In this document: piece after piece, positions 15,749 through 25,494 of the stretch | Layout of the letters: each line of letters opens with the position of its first letter | Numbering within the stretch: the first letter of the stretch is position 1 | IMG/VR virus record: IMGVR_UViG_3300006754_000028 | Coordinates: 1-50,740 of that record | Direction: 5' to 3' (one strand) | DNA length: 50,740 nucleotides | DNA from: a virus | The notes under the pieces: generated by a model | What the model saw: the letters and a program-made list of their open reading frames with translations, nothing else | Databases searched by the model: none | Told to the model about the DNA's origin: nothing | Translations under genes and position numbers: made by a program

Positions 15749-18046
15749 CTACTCCAGAGATTGGTAAATACTTGCTGCCTGTTCTTTCGTAACTTTTCCT
15801 TCCTTCACCAGTTTATCCAGTGCCGTGTTGTTGATCTTCCCGTTCAGCTTTGCAGCAAGATCGGTGTTCCTGGTGTCCTTTGCTTTTGGTATCGTGGTCG
15901 AGGTGTCGGTTGTGCCACCAAGCCCTGCCAAGTCTATAAGGTCAGTCGCTTGTTTCTCCCCCCATCTCACAGGGTCTCTAAGCAGGGAAGGGTTCTGCTC
16001 CCTTATTCTTCTCTCCTGCTCCTCGGCTTGGGGGGAAGAGTATCTCGGGGTGGGGTCAGGTTTCTTGAACATCTCCTGGCCGCCTTTGTCATCATACACC
16101 TGCATCCTTTTCTTATAGGTGTCGCCAAGTTGAGCCACCTTCTTCTGCTGCCATTCTGGCAAAGATTCAAACCTTTCTCTGGCTTCTTCGTATTCTTGAT
16201 ATGACTCCTGCCGACGCTTCATGTCGGCTTTGTGCTCTGGAGTATCTCTTATGTCTGGAGGTATATGCTTGGGAGGAGCCTTGCCAGTGGCTGGCGTCGA
16301 GAAACTGCTTTCTCTAGTTTTTGGAGGAGTCTTGGCGTCCGACACGTTGAAACTGCTTCTTACTCCAGCAACATGCAGTAGCCCCTGATCCTCCAGCATC
16401 GGGCGCAGGGCTTCCTGCATTGCAGGAGGGGATGCGTTGTAAAGGTCAAGAAGTTTTTGTTGCTCCGCAGACAGCTTGTCCCCGGCTGTCCCCCCTTCCA
16501 GGAGTTCTTTGGCGGTCGGCGGGGTCTCCCCCTTTATCTTCGCCGCCTGCTCCTTTCCAGCGGCGACGGCGGTCTGCTCCGCCTGACTGCCGACCTCGAT
16601 ACCCTGCTCATAGCCAGACTGGCTTGCCTGCTCCAGAGCCTTCATTAAGTCAGCCGATGTCATATTGACTGTGCCATCCTGTGCGGCTGCGGGGGCTGCT
16701 CCTGTTACTGCGGTAGGTTGCGGCAGAGGAGGAGCCTCGGTTCTGAAGGCTTTAAGCCTCAACCTCAGATCGTTCGGGTCGGTGGTCTTCATGCCGAGCT
16801 TTTCTGCCAGTGCCGCCCTGGCTTTCTCTATCCCAGGCTCCAGACCCTCCAAACGCTCGTCGCCAATGGTAGCGCCTGCATGGTAGGCCCTCTGGCTGTA
16901 TATGTCGGCGATGTGGCTCTGGGCGTTGGGGTTGCCTATGAGTGACCGGAAGGCGTCGTCGCTGCTGTTGAAACCAAGTAGCTGGGTGATGTAGTCACCC
17001 CGTCCGCCCATCATAAACTGATTGTAAAGTTTGCCGTAGGCATCGGTTCCGCCTAGCGCAGCCCTGGACGCCTCAAGTTCCTCGATCCTCTTCTTGGCTC
17101 GCTCAGGCACTGGAGCCTTTGACAGGTCTTTGATGAAGGAGTCGTAGTCCGTCGGAGCCATCGCCTCACCGAGGAGGTCATAGGAAAGATAGCCGGAGGT
17201 CGCTGGATCTTTCCTGATCTCATCCAGCCTCATCTGATTCGCCGCTATCTTGTCTTCAGCGGTCGCTCGATCCTCAGCCGACACAGACACCAAACCTGGA
17301 ACCTTCTGTTGCAAACGAAGGATCTCCTCCTGGGGAACCCTCATCCTCGCGCCATTCTCCACAAGTTGCTCATGGGTTATCTCTCCAGCTTTCAATTGCT
17401 TGGCAAGTTTTGCGTCTATTTCCCTGTTATAGGTTTCGATGTCAGAGCCTATCCTTCCCATCATAAGGTTGTTTGCGTTGTTTGCATAAACGACCTTATT
17501 AAGAGGGTCTAAGCCATCCATATTCTTATTGGCTTTTTTGACATGCCCTCGGAAAAATGCGCCCTGCTGGTACGAATCCAGCCAGGTCTGATAGTTTCCG
17601 TCACCTGCCCACACCTTTGCCGCCGATGCCTGAGTGTCTGAACCGACCCAGGACTCACTGGTTTCTTTTGTGAGTTCATTCCAAAGCCTGTCCTGTGTAT
17701 GTTTCGAGCCGTTAATGTTCTCATCTATCATGCGCAGATCAACGACGTACTGGGCAGCCTTGACCTCCGCCGCGCCTTCGATCCTTGCTGCGCTAATTCT
17801 GCCTTCCGCCTGTATAATAGCCTGAGCGATAGCGGTTCTCTGCTGCTCCATCGCAGACCTGACAGTCCCGTACTGCTCGATTGTCTCAACCTGGTATCGG
17901 AGGATCCCCTCCTCCATCTTCATGATCTGGTCGGTGTAGTACTGCCTTGCCTCTTCCAGCTCCTGCGGGGACATCTGACCCAATGGTGTCCGAGCACCCT
18001 CATCGTATGCTGCACCCCTCTCCCATGGTAGTATTATGCTTGACAT
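15749..18046 (-). CDS. Internal virion / ejection-type protein
   Basis: A 765-residue soluble protein, rich in Ala, Glu, Gln and Lys, with long helical stretches (about 25-150 and 480-650) and a Pro-rich low-complexity C-terminal region with PPKHIPPDIRD and PDPTPRYSSP. It lies between an Ala/Gln-rich small protein and the giant 2222-residue protein, the usual place of podovirus internal core proteins. It ends SLE-stop in a junction sequence (CTCTGGAGTAGCATA) that also provides the ribosome site of the next gene. No enzymatic motif is recognised. Confidence 0.65.
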   Translation of the reverse strand: MSSIILPWERGAAYDEGARTPLGQMSPQELEEARQYYTDQIMKMEEGILRYQVETIEQYGTVRSAMEQQRTAIAQAIIQAEGRISAARIEGAAEVKAAQYVVDLRMIDENINGSKHTQDRLWNELTKETSESWVGSDTQASAAKVWAGDGNYQTWLDSYQQGAFFRGHVKKANKNMDGLDPLNKVVYANNANNLMMGRIGSDIETYNREIDAKLAKQLKAGEITHEQLVENGARMRVPQEEILRLQQKVPGLVSVSAEDRATAEDKIAANQMRLDEIRKDPATSGYLSYDLLGEAMAPTDYDSFIKDLSKAPVPERAKKRIEELEASRAALGGTDAYGKLYNQFMMGGRGDYITQLLGFNSSDDAFRSLIGNPNAQSHIADIYSQRAYHAGATIGDERLEGLEPGIEKARAALAEKLGMKTTDPNDLRLRLKAFRTEAPPLPQPTAVTGAAPAAAQDGTVNMTSADLMKALEQASQSGYEQGIEVGSQAEQTAVAAGKEQAAKIKGETPPTAKELLEGGTAGDKLSAEQQKLLDLYNASPPAMQEALRPMLEDQGLLHVAGVRSSFNVSDAKTPPKTRESSFSTPATGKAPPKHIPPDIRDTPEHKADMKRRQESYQEYEEARERFESLPEWQQKKVAQLGDTYKKRMQVYDDKGGQEMFKKPDPTPRYSSPQAEEQERRIREQNPSLLRDPVRWGEKQATDLIDLAGLGGTTDTSTTIPKAKDTRNTDLAAKLNGKINNTALDKLVKEGKVTKEQAASIYQSLE

Positions 18047-18047
18047 C

Positions 18048-18692
18048 CTATGCTCCTGTTGGTGTGGCTGAGTAAAAAGCCAGCAGTTGTTTTTCTAGGT
18101 CAGCGGGTAATTTCCTGGTAGCCTGCCCCGCCGCTATGTCTGCCGAAAGAGGCTCGGGAGTGTGTACGCCCAGTGCCTTCTCACGACGCGTCCTCTCCAT
18201 CTGCACCAGCCTGAGCTGATCTTGCTTCATTGCCGCCTGCCTCCTGGCGAGTTCTTTGATCCCGGCATCCCTGACAGTGGACGCCACCTGTCCTCGACCG
18301 GCAATGGCATCCTGCGTAAGCTGCCTCTGAGCCTGCTGCGCCACGCCGCTCTGCCCCGCCTGAACGTCACCGCCGCGTTGTAGCTGCGCACCCTGCTGCT
18401 CCACCGCAGACTGCACCTGTCCAGCACCAGCAGCCAAGGCTCTCTGCTCCTGCCCGTAGGTCAGTCCGCTCCTCGCATTAGCCAGTCTGGCTGCCTCCGC
18501 CAGGGTTCTTTGCTTGTAATCCCTTTCCAGTTTGCTGGGGGCGTATACCAGTGCGGGCTTTACCAAGCCCTTGGTGGCTGAACTGGCTACCTGTGCAACC
18601 TTGCCTGCTGCTTTACCTGTTAACGCTGTACCTAATAATTTAGGAGCCGTAGTAGCTGCTAACGTACCTAATGCTGCGGTTGTTCCTATCAT
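18048..18692 (-). CDS. Ala/Gln-rich internal virion protein candidate
   Basis: A 214-residue basic protein starting MIGTTAALGTLAATTAPK. The Ala-rich N-terminal 50 residues are weakly hydrophobic and could insert in membrane; the rest is a helical region rich in Gln, Arg and Ala. This size and composition resembles small ejection proteins such as P22 gp7 or T7 gp14, which act first during DNA delivery. The call rests on composition and on its place before two larger internal proteins. The stop overlaps a GGAGCATAG ribosome site. Confidence 0.55.
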   Translation of the reverse strand: MIGTTAALGTLAATTAPKLLGTALTGKAAGKVAQVASSATKGLVKPALVYAPSKLERDYKQRTLAEAARLANARSGLTYGQEQRALAAGAGQVQSAVEQQGAQLQRGGDVQAGQSGVAQQAQRQLTQDAIAGRGQVASTVRDAGIKELARRQAAMKQDQLRLVQMERTRREKALGVHTPEPLSADIAAGQATRKLPADLEKQLLAFYSATPTGA

Positions 18693-18696
18693 ACTG

Positions 18697-19497
18697 TCAC
18701 CTCAAAGCCATGATCCAAATGCTTCCACTTGGGGTTTTTATCTTAGATTTCCTGGGGTCGTTATTTATGATGAATGCACCAACGGTAACTATCACCTGGA
18801 GATACCCCTTGCTTACTGTAGAACTTATCATACCCGTCTTCGAAACGTACCTGAAACTCCCCTCGTCGGCAATGGGACTGTATTCATCGCTGCTATATGT
18901 AACCGTGCCGCCGACATCCGTGGCGAGCCTGTTGTGGGGAAGGGTCTGGTGCATTTGCAGGGAGGGGTTGGTTGCGGAGGTTGAACTAGCGACAGGATCC
19001 AGGTTGTTGCCTATCTGCATCTCAAGGTCGTAGAACTCGATGCGGTTCGCTGTTGTTGATCCGTCGTTATAGTCCTTGTAGTATGTGGAGTCCTGGGCGA
19101 ACATAGCCTGGTATCCGTACATGATCGCCTTGGTGTCCCACGGAATGAACACGTTGCACGACAGAGAACTGTGGATGATCCGATCATTGGATCGCAGGAT
19201 GCCGCTTGCGGTTTCAGTGCTGCTGCCGAAAACCTCTCCATAGATAAAGTCAGTCCTGTTGAAGCCGAAGTAGTAGCCCTGCGCCATCGCGCCCATCTCG
19301 ATCTGGTGAGCCTTGAGGGAGTTTCCTGTGCCGACGAAGTTGTCCGATGTCAGACCGCCGTTCAGTATCTCAAAGGTTATGGATGACAGGTTGTTCGGTG
19401 AGTCCGTGGGGCTGTACAGGCTTTCCTTGTACAGTGTCTCGGCATCTACTACGCCGCCGCTGGAAAATACGCCAGTGATGGGTGGAATGTCTGCCAT
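18697..19497 (-). CDS. Virion protein of unknown type (266 aa)
   Basis: A Ser/Thr/Asn-rich beta-patterned protein starting MADIPPITGVFSSGG. GGGAGTTGAC precedes the ATG, and the same AGTTGACATGG junction recurs at 35435. It is one of three consecutive 250-280-residue proteins (18697-21093) with similar composition between the nozzle and the ejection proteins, suggesting appendage or collar components. No known domain is recognised. Confidence 0.65.
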   Translation of the reverse strand: MADIPPITGVFSSGGVVDAETLYKESLYSPTDSPNNLSSITFEILNGGLTSDNFVGTGNSLKAHQIEMGAMAQGYYFGFNRTDFIYGEVFGSSTETASGILRSNDRIIHSSLSCNVFIPWDTKAIMYGYQAMFAQDSTYYKDYNDGSTTANRIEFYDLEMQIGNNLDPVASSTSATNPSLQMHQTLPHNRLATDVGGTVTYSSDEYSPIADEGSFRYVSKTGMISSTVSKGYLQVIVTVGAFIINNDPRKSKIKTPSGSIWIMALR

Positions 19498-19498
19498 G

Positions 19499-20248
19499 TC
19501 AACTCCCTGGTTCCAAGATGATAAAGTTTAGATATGAACTCTCAAGTTTAACCTTCTTGTTCGATGCGCCGCCGACAAGGGTTGAATCACAGGGGCATAC
19601 GGCAGCCTTGAGCTTTATGGTGCTGTAGGTGTTCGACCCCGATGTCTCATGCATAGCCGTATAGCTCACGGCGTGATTAATGCCGCCTATCCTATTTTCA
19701 TCGGCGGAGGAGTCATTTAGATACACTATGCTCTCCTGAAGGTGGACGCCCACCAAAGCCTCCTCTATGGCGATGTTGGTAGACGACCCAGTAAGAATGC
19801 TGGTTCTTTCGATCAAGATTGCGAACCACACCATGAACTTCTCCGTTGTCACGACCTCCGCAGAGGAGGAGTCCAGGAACTTGGCGACATTGCTGCTGAA
19901 GTTGATGATCATCGGGCTGCCGTTCCTGATGGTGGTTGCACTGATGGTGGCGGTTGCGACATCATCCCAGCTTGTGATCTCCGCAAGGAGTGCTGCATGG
20001 CTTGGGTACGCCAGCCCATAGTTGCTTCCGCCGTATGAACTGACCTCCGCACTGATATTATCCTCCAGATCGTGTGTCGAGCCAGCAGCCTGAACCAGCG
20101 TTGCAGAACCAAGATGGTCAGTGTTGATGGACGACCTGCCGATGTTGGTAGGCGCGAGATCGTTGACCATGGCACGGGTCTGGTCATGCATTGTCTCTAT
20201 GCTGCCGACGGTTATCTGATCCGATGATTTTGGTGTGGTGATGCTCAT
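19499..20248 (-). CDS. Virion protein of unknown type (249 aa)
   Basis: MSITTPKSSDQITVGSIE opens a protein with a helical N-terminal third and a beta-rich remainder; CPCDSTL near the C-terminus holds two Cys. The ATG directly overlaps the upstream stop region, indicating tight coupling. Composition and position suggest a structural subunit of the tail or collar. No match to a known family is recognised. Confidence 0.65.
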   Translation of the reverse strand: MSITTPKSSDQITVGSIETMHDQTRAMVNDLAPTNIGRSSINTDHLGSATLVQAAGSTHDLEDNISAEVSSYGGSNYGLAYPSHAALLAEITSWDDVATATISATTIRNGSPMIINFSSNVAKFLDSSSAEVVTTEKFMVWFAILIERTSILTGSSTNIAIEEALVGVHLQESIVYLNDSSADENRIGGINHAVSYTAMHETSGSNTYSTIKLKAAVCPCDSTLVGGASNKKVKLESSYLNFIILEPGS

Positions 20249-21093
20249 TACGTCCTCAGAAGTTTGCCGCGGCCATACCTGGCTACTATAAGGTTGCGGT
20301 TTCCGATGCAGACATTGGTTCCCCAGGCGTCGCCGCTGGCTGACGGCACGAGTCCATTGGCAAACATCTGCTGGAACCTGGTCGGGTTACCAGAATTGTC
20401 CTTCTCCCTTTGCAGAGGGAGCAGACCCGCAACCGCCTTGACGGTGTGTACGCCAGCCGGTATCAACTGCACCACGTTGACGGAGGTCACCAGGCTGCGA
20501 CCCGCAAAACCAAGACCACGGTATGACTCCTCAAGGTTGACACCACCTGGGCCTGATCCGATGATCTGATAGCCGTCTATGTCGATGGCGGTCTGCAGCC
20601 TCAGCTTGTTGTACTTGCTGTACTTTGCGTCACCAGGTTCCGCGTCGCCGACACCAGAAACCCTGGAATAAGCGGATATGTGTCGCCTCATGTACTGGTA
20701 GCTGAAGGTGATGTGAACCAGTTCTGGAAAGCTGCTAGTCCAGGACACACTGGAACCGTCTATGTCAAAGAAGCCCCTGTTCAATGGTACGCCGAACAGG
20801 TTGGTGTCCCTTGTCATTGAACTGGTTCCGCCAGACGTGTTCGGTACGCTTAACGGGGTTGTGCTGATCAGTATAGGCTCGTTGCCGATGGTCACGTTCA
20901 TCTTCGCGACGGTCGAGGCATAGTGTACCTTGCACACCGTGTCGTCGAACTTGGTTATGTCGTCGAACTCGTCCTCACGCCACTGGTACTGCGTGGTCTC
21001 GGAGGCTATGCGGTTCGCCTCGACATAGTCCCTGGATATCTTCTCAGGATCCACCACCTCACCGTTCTTTATTCCCTTCGGAAGATATATCAC
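20248..21093 (-). CDS. Virion protein of unknown type (281 aa)
   Basis: MIYLPKGIKNGEVVDPEKIS begins a beta-rich protein with a central segment FSYQYMRRHISAYSRVSG and a basic C-terminus (ARYGRGKLLRT). ATAGGAGGCTCAG is the ribosome site. It follows the nozzle protein and is probably part of the tail or its appendages. Function unknown. Confidence 0.65.
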   Translation of the reverse strand: MIYLPKGIKNGEVVDPEKISRDYVEANRIASETTQYQWREDEFDDITKFDDTVCKVHYASTVAKMNVTIGNEPILISTTPLSVPNTSGGTSSMTRDTNLFGVPLNRGFFDIDGSSVSWTSSFPELVHITFSYQYMRRHISAYSRVSGVGDAEPGDAKYSKYNKLRLQTAIDIDGYQIIGSGPGGVNLEESYRGLGFAGRSLVTSVNVVQLIPAGVHTVKAVAGLLPLQREKDNSGNPTRFQQMFANGLVPSASGDAWGTNVCIGNRNLIVARYGRGKLLRT

Positions 21094-21101
21094 TGAGCCT
21101 C

Positions 21102-23318
21102 CTATGGATCATTGGTTGGGGTACGGGATCCAGCCCCAGCCAGGAACACTCCCCACACATCTATATTGTATAATGCCAAAGGCTCTGTCGTGCTTACTTT
21201 TATAGCCTGCACTGACTGGCTGGCGAGATCGATGCCCAACTTCTCGCCGAACACCCTCTGTGTCCTGTAGTTGTATGTGGAGTTTAGTGTCGCCGCGCCG
21301 AAAAAAGGAACGGCATCATCCTCTGGGTGGGAACTGGATATTGATATGGGGGATCCTACTGCGGTGTCAAGATCCCAGTCGTCATAGACGGATATGCTCG
21401 CGTTACCGTTCGAACGCTCCATCGCCGTCAACACCAACTGTGTCGCGTGGTGAGCTGAGTGCATCTTCGGGCCAGTGCCTGAAAGGGACAGCCAGCCACT
21501 CACATACTCCGATGTTCGCTCTGGTACAGGGAACTGCGGGTACATTCTGTGGTACACAAACACGTTACCCGTCAGCGTGGATACCGGAACACTCCACTGG
21601 CTAGGGACGGTGGAGTACTTGGTCACCGCAGCCATAAGGGTGGCGTTGACCTCCGGCAGGGGGAGCACAGCATCTATGACCATGTCATCCCTTATCCTCC
21701 ATCCCTGGTTCTCGTAGTCATATATGAACTGCACATTAGGCTGCAAGCTGTCATCCATCGGCAGGGCGAAGACCCCCTCCCTGTACTCGGTGTCCACCCA
21801 GGACACACCGTACCGCGACCTCTTTGTGTTGATCTTGCTCATCCTATGCCTTATCTTAGCGCCTATATCCGATACGATGCCGTTGTTGGTGAGTCTCCAG
21901 AAAGTTCCACCGCCGTACCAGACCACGCTGGAATCCGGAAGTGTCTGGACAAGGTTGGGCCCTGCGCAGCCTGCCTTCTCATGCAGAGTGCCCACCTGCC
22001 ACTCACCGTACTTTCCCGTGATGTAGTGGGTGGCGCTATCCTTGAAGACGATCAGGAAGGGCTTCTGAGCATCACTGATGTTGGCTATCACCGAAGCGGT
22101 TATGGGGCCAGTGCTTGGAAACACGTCCATCCAGTGACCCTCCATGAAGCTCTCGGGTATCGGCCCCGACGTTTCCTGCTCGCTCCACCAGACCCTGTAC
22201 GGGTAGGCATCGTTCCTCAACAGCCAGAGGGATCCTGAAAAACTTCTGATGAAGAACGAACCAAGCGGTACAGACGCCCTGTCCTTCCATTCATTCCCCA
22301 GCTCCCCGTCAGGGATGTCGTCGATGTATTCGGTTGCCTCATTGTTCGGTATCCTGTGGAGGAACCTGTACTCTCCCCTGCTTCCTGTCGGCAGGCGAAG
22401 GAGGTTGTATGTGCGTAGCAGAACCCTGGCTATGGTTCCAGGCTGGCCAATCGGTATCTGGTGGAGCCTGAACTTCTTCATCAGCCTCTCCACCGGTTCC
22501 TCAGGCCCTGCCACCTCAAACTCTATCCTAACCTTGGGGCCGTCGAGAGACCTCTCGCTGTACGCGCCGTCGGTGTTCTCGTAGAGCACCGAGTACCTGT
22601 ACTCCGACGTATCAACACCGCCAGAGACCGTCCCACCAGTCACCTGGTAAGTGGAGAAATCCGCCTCGGTGGTTCCTATCCTGCCTCGGTGACTGAACCC
22701 ACCCAGGTTGGTGTCTGTCACATCGGTTCCCGTTCTCTGAGGGCCGTCAGCCAAAGGGGAAGATGGTCTCTGGGTGTATCCGAATGGACGAATCTTATAT
22801 CCATCCCACACCCAGAGACCGCCACCGTCGCAGAAGCTGAAATATATTCTATTCCCATATATTTCCATCTGGGGTGGGTATTTAGGGGAAGATTGAGGGG
22901 AAATAGTGGTAGCTGTGTTGGAAGAATCGTAGAAGTACTGCTGCTCCAGTCCCAGGTTCGCGGTGTTCGTGGTCTGGGGGACGGTGGGTCTTGTCCAAGG
23001 AGCATACCTGAACACACCGTCGGCGGTCAGGAAGAGTATCTCTGGGCGTTCACCGTCTATCTCGTTGTACGCCATGGCAAGGACGCCAGACCTCTTGGTG
23101 TTCCCCAGGGTGTCCTCCTCGAAGGCTTTCGGTGGGAGACCTCCGTTCCATTCATACGGAATGAGCGACATGATGCGGTGCGTACTGTCAAGATAGCCAC
23201 GCTCATCGACCACCCAGTTACGGATGAGCTGCGCAGTCATTCCGTCACTGAACGGGGTCTCGCTCATGATCCGAGCCAGCCCTACTGACTGACCCCTGTA
23301 GTCCTTCCATGACGGCAT
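21102..23318 (-). CDS. Podovirus tail nozzle / tail hub protein
   Basis: A 738-residue protein (MPSWKDYRGQSVGLARIMS) with repeated beta-rich units through most of its length, including IYFSFCDGGGLWVWDGYKI, SGSLWLLRNDAYPYRVWWS and VFALPMDDSLQPNVQFIYD. These suggest a beta-propeller-like fold as in T7 gp12 and P22 gp10. The protein would form the lower tail tube that connects to fibres and gates DNA exit. It directly follows the adaptor gene (stop and start overlap), the standard podovirus order. Family assignment is from fold pattern and gene order. Confidence 0.65.
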   Translation of the reverse strand: MPSWKDYRGQSVGLARIMSETPFSDGMTAQLIRNWVVDERGYLDSTHRIMSLIPYEWNGGLPPKAFEEDTLGNTKRSGVLAMAYNEIDGERPEILFLTADGVFRYAPWTRPTVPQTTNTANLGLEQQYFYDSSNTATTISPQSSPKYPPQMEIYGNRIYFSFCDGGGLWVWDGYKIRPFGYTQRPSSPLADGPQRTGTDVTDTNLGGFSHRGRIGTTEADFSTYQVTGGTVSGGVDTSEYRYSVLYENTDGAYSERSLDGPKVRIEFEVAGPEEPVERLMKKFRLHQIPIGQPGTIARVLLRTYNLLRLPTGSRGEYRFLHRIPNNEATEYIDDIPDGELGNEWKDRASVPLGSFFIRSFSGSLWLLRNDAYPYRVWWSEQETSGPIPESFMEGHWMDVFPSTGPITASVIANISDAQKPFLIVFKDSATHYITGKYGEWQVGTLHEKAGCAGPNLVQTLPDSSVVWYGGGTFWRLTNNGIVSDIGAKIRHRMSKINTKRSRYGVSWVDTEYREGVFALPMDDSLQPNVQFIYDYENQGWRIRDDMVIDAVLPLPEVNATLMAAVTKYSTVPSQWSVPVSTLTGNVFVYHRMYPQFPVPERTSEYVSGWLSLSGTGPKMHSAHHATQLVLTAMERSNGNASISVYDDWDLDTAVGSPISISSSHPEDDAVPFFGAATLNSTYNYRTQRVFGEKLGIDLASQSVQAIKVSTTEPLALYNIDVWGVFLAGAGSRTPTNDP

Positions 23319-24991
23319 TACGTTATCTCGGTTATGGTTTTGTTTCTCCGTGGAGAATACCGCGCTCCTCTGCCAGATATACCGTTGCCGAAACTGCCGA
23401 CATGGTGTCCCGCGACGTTGTATGTCTGGCGAAGCCTCTTCAGATGCACCTGGTACTCCTGGAAGTACAGTGACTTCCTGGCTGGCTCACCGTCCCTGTC
23501 ACCAACGAGATAGGACGCTGCGAGAGCGTAGAGGGCGTCATAGCAGTCCGGGGGAACCCTGGGTGTGTCTGTGTCGTACCGCAGCAGGGGAGGGCGTGCA
23601 AAGGTTCTCAGCAGCACTGGTGTCTCTTCGGTGGGCTGACGGTCGAAGCGTATGTGGAAATGACCGTTGAAAGCCTCAAGGGAGAACCTCCTGTCAACAG
23701 GATCCTCGCTACCGTTGTCGGTGACCTTGGTCTGGTGTCCCGGTATCACCTTCCATAAATAGTACACGCTGTCGGACTCAATCTCCTGGACTATTGTACT
23801 AGGGCCTGTGATGCCGGAGAACGTCGTGATCTCCTCCACAGCAATACGCTTCCTGAAAATAAACTTCTCATAGCCGAAGTGGTGGTGCGACAGCTTTGCG
23901 GGGTTCTCACCGTATCCGTAGACGTAGTCTATGTTCGGAGTCGTTATGATGATTGCGGCACTGCCCCACTTGGTCTCCACCACGGCGCTCTCCTTGGAGG
24001 GTGCAGACTGGTAGAACGGCGGCAGGTGTGTCGTGCTTATCGACTTGTACGTCAAGTCATAGAACGAACGGCGACCCCATACATGCATGACGATGTACTG
24101 GAACTTTCCAGCAGGCCCTGCATTGGTGGTGGCGGAACCGTTGGTCTCCGTGTTAAGCTCACCAGCCGAGGAATCAAAGCCCCACTTGTCCGACTTGTCT
24201 GTCGGAGGGACTGTGACCTTCGGGGCGTAGTTGGGAGATTCGAGTTGAAAGAAGTCTCCCCTGCAGTACAGCTCAGGCTTGCCGTTGGCACGGAAACCAA
24301 TAGTGGATCTGTATGTCGTAAGGTCTGCCTGCCAGGCAGAATTCGCCAAGGGATGCGGGTTGCTGTCAGGGTCAATGATCACATCGACTATCTGCTGCAC
24401 CGAGGCGGGGTACGGGTACTCGGCTGTGAAGATCCTGTAGTCGTACCCCGTGCTGGTGTTGGCGGTGATGTCCAGCGGATGATCCAGCACAAGGTACTGG
24501 TTGTAGGTGGTGTAGGTGGTCGTCGTACCGTCGGCGTTCGTCAGTGTGGTCGAACTGATCCTCACCGAATTGTACACGTCCTGAATTCTTCTGTAGTAGT
24601 ATGTGCCGTCCACCAGTATTTCAACTGTCCTTCCCTTCAACGTGCCGTCTGTCGGCCACAGGGTGTCGGAGGCGTAGTCCGCAGTGGTGGAGGCTGTTAC
24701 ATACACGGGATACTGGTAGAGCACCCTGTTGTCAGTGGAACCGTCGAACAGCACGGTTGAAGTCCTGGTGTTAGCCACCGTCGCGCCTGGGTTCCTGAAC
24801 CCTGTCGATGTCGGCTTCTCCAACATGAATCTCATCTCTTGAGACAACAGGGCTTTTGGCATTTCAGACCACATCTGTCTGAGTGCCATATTGATAATTG
24901 TATTAAGGCGAGTATCGCCTGAGTCTCCCCTATCGGGAAGACCCAGACGAACTCTCAACTCATTGCGAATATCCGCAAGAGTTCCGAACAT
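23318..24991 (-). CDS. Head-to-tail adaptor / tail tubular A-like protein
   Basis: A 557-residue protein. Residues 1-50 (MFGTLADIRNELRVRLGL, then a helix with INMALRQMWSEMPKALL) match the helical head-to-tail adaptor pattern of podoviruses. The last 70 residues have a second helical element (CYDALYALAASYLVGDRDGE), and about 400 beta-rich residues lie between. This suggests an adaptor with a large insertion, longer than the 150-200 residues of T7 gp11 or P22 gp4. It probably sits on the portal ring and joins it to the nozzle. The stop overlaps the nozzle start. Confidence 0.6.
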   Translation of the reverse strand: MFGTLADIRNELRVRLGLPDRGDSGDTRLNTIINMALRQMWSEMPKALLSQEMRFMLEKPTSTGFRNPGATVANTRTSTVLFDGSTDNRVLYQYPVYVTASTTADYASDTLWPTDGTLKGRTVEILVDGTYYYRRIQDVYNSVRISSTTLTNADGTTTTYTTYNQYLVLDHPLDITANTSTGYDYRIFTAEYPYPASVQQIVDVIIDPDSNPHPLANSAWQADLTTYRSTIGFRANGKPELYCRGDFFQLESPNYAPKVTVPPTDKSDKWGFDSSAGELNTETNGSATTNAGPAGKFQYIVMHVWGRRSFYDLTYKSISTTHLPPFYQSAPSKESAVVETKWGSAAIIITTPNIDYVYGYGENPAKLSHHHFGYEKFIFRKRIAVEEITTFSGITGPSTIVQEIESDSVYYLWKVIPGHQTKVTDNGSEDPVDRRFSLEAFNGHFHIRFDRQPTEETPVLLRTFARPPLLRYDTDTPRVPPDCYDALYALAASYLVGDRDGEPARKSLYFQEYQVHLKRLRQTYNVAGHHVGSFGNGISGRGARYSPRRNKTITEIT

Positions 24992-25482
24992 TAGATCAAA
25001 CTAATATATGCTGTGACGCTAGCACTAGATGTAGCACTCATCGAATAGCCTAAAATCTGAGAAGATAGCCCAGCAGCAATCGTCAGGTTAGTCACCATTC
25101 CAGTAGTGGAATGGGTAGCCAGCAAATCGCCCTCTGACACACCACTATTAGCAGAAACACTTTCAATAACCCCGCGACAAACACAAAATCCGTATTCGCC
25201 TGTAGCTACAGCCGCTATAGCTACGCCATAGACTTTGCCAATTTCCAGACCAGCAGCAGGTGACTTTACAGCCAACCCAGTGCTATACATCTCATTAACA
25301 TTGGCAGCAGCACAACCAAGCACATCACCAGCCGCAATAGCACCAGACGCTTTGAAACATCTGATATATCGTGTGGTTGTATTTCCACTACTATCAGTGA
25401 ACAACTCTTCATAGATTTTTCCAATGACTGCTGGTTGGTCTGCACCAGAGTACAAGGGATTTGCTTTAATTACATTACTCAT
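24991..25482 (-). CDS. Head decoration / capsid-associated protein
   Basis: A 163-residue Ala/Gly/Ser-rich beta protein starting MSNVIKANPLYSGADQPAV. The pattern of short strands with AIAAGDVLGCA and GEYGFCVCRGVIE resembles the DUF2190-type decoration proteins often encoded next to coat proteins. It lies immediately downstream of the coat gene and is probably made in large amounts. AGGAGTTGAA precedes its ATG. Confidence 0.65.
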   Translation of the reverse strand: MSNVIKANPLYSGADQPAVIGKIYEELFTDSSGNTTTRYIRCFKASGAIAAGDVLGCAAANVNEMYSTGLAVKSPAAGLEIGKVYGVAIAAVATGEYGFCVCRGVIESVSANSGVSEGDLLATHSTTGMVTNLTIAAGLSSQILGYSMSATSSASVTAYISLI

Positions 25483-25494
25483 TTCAACTCCTAA

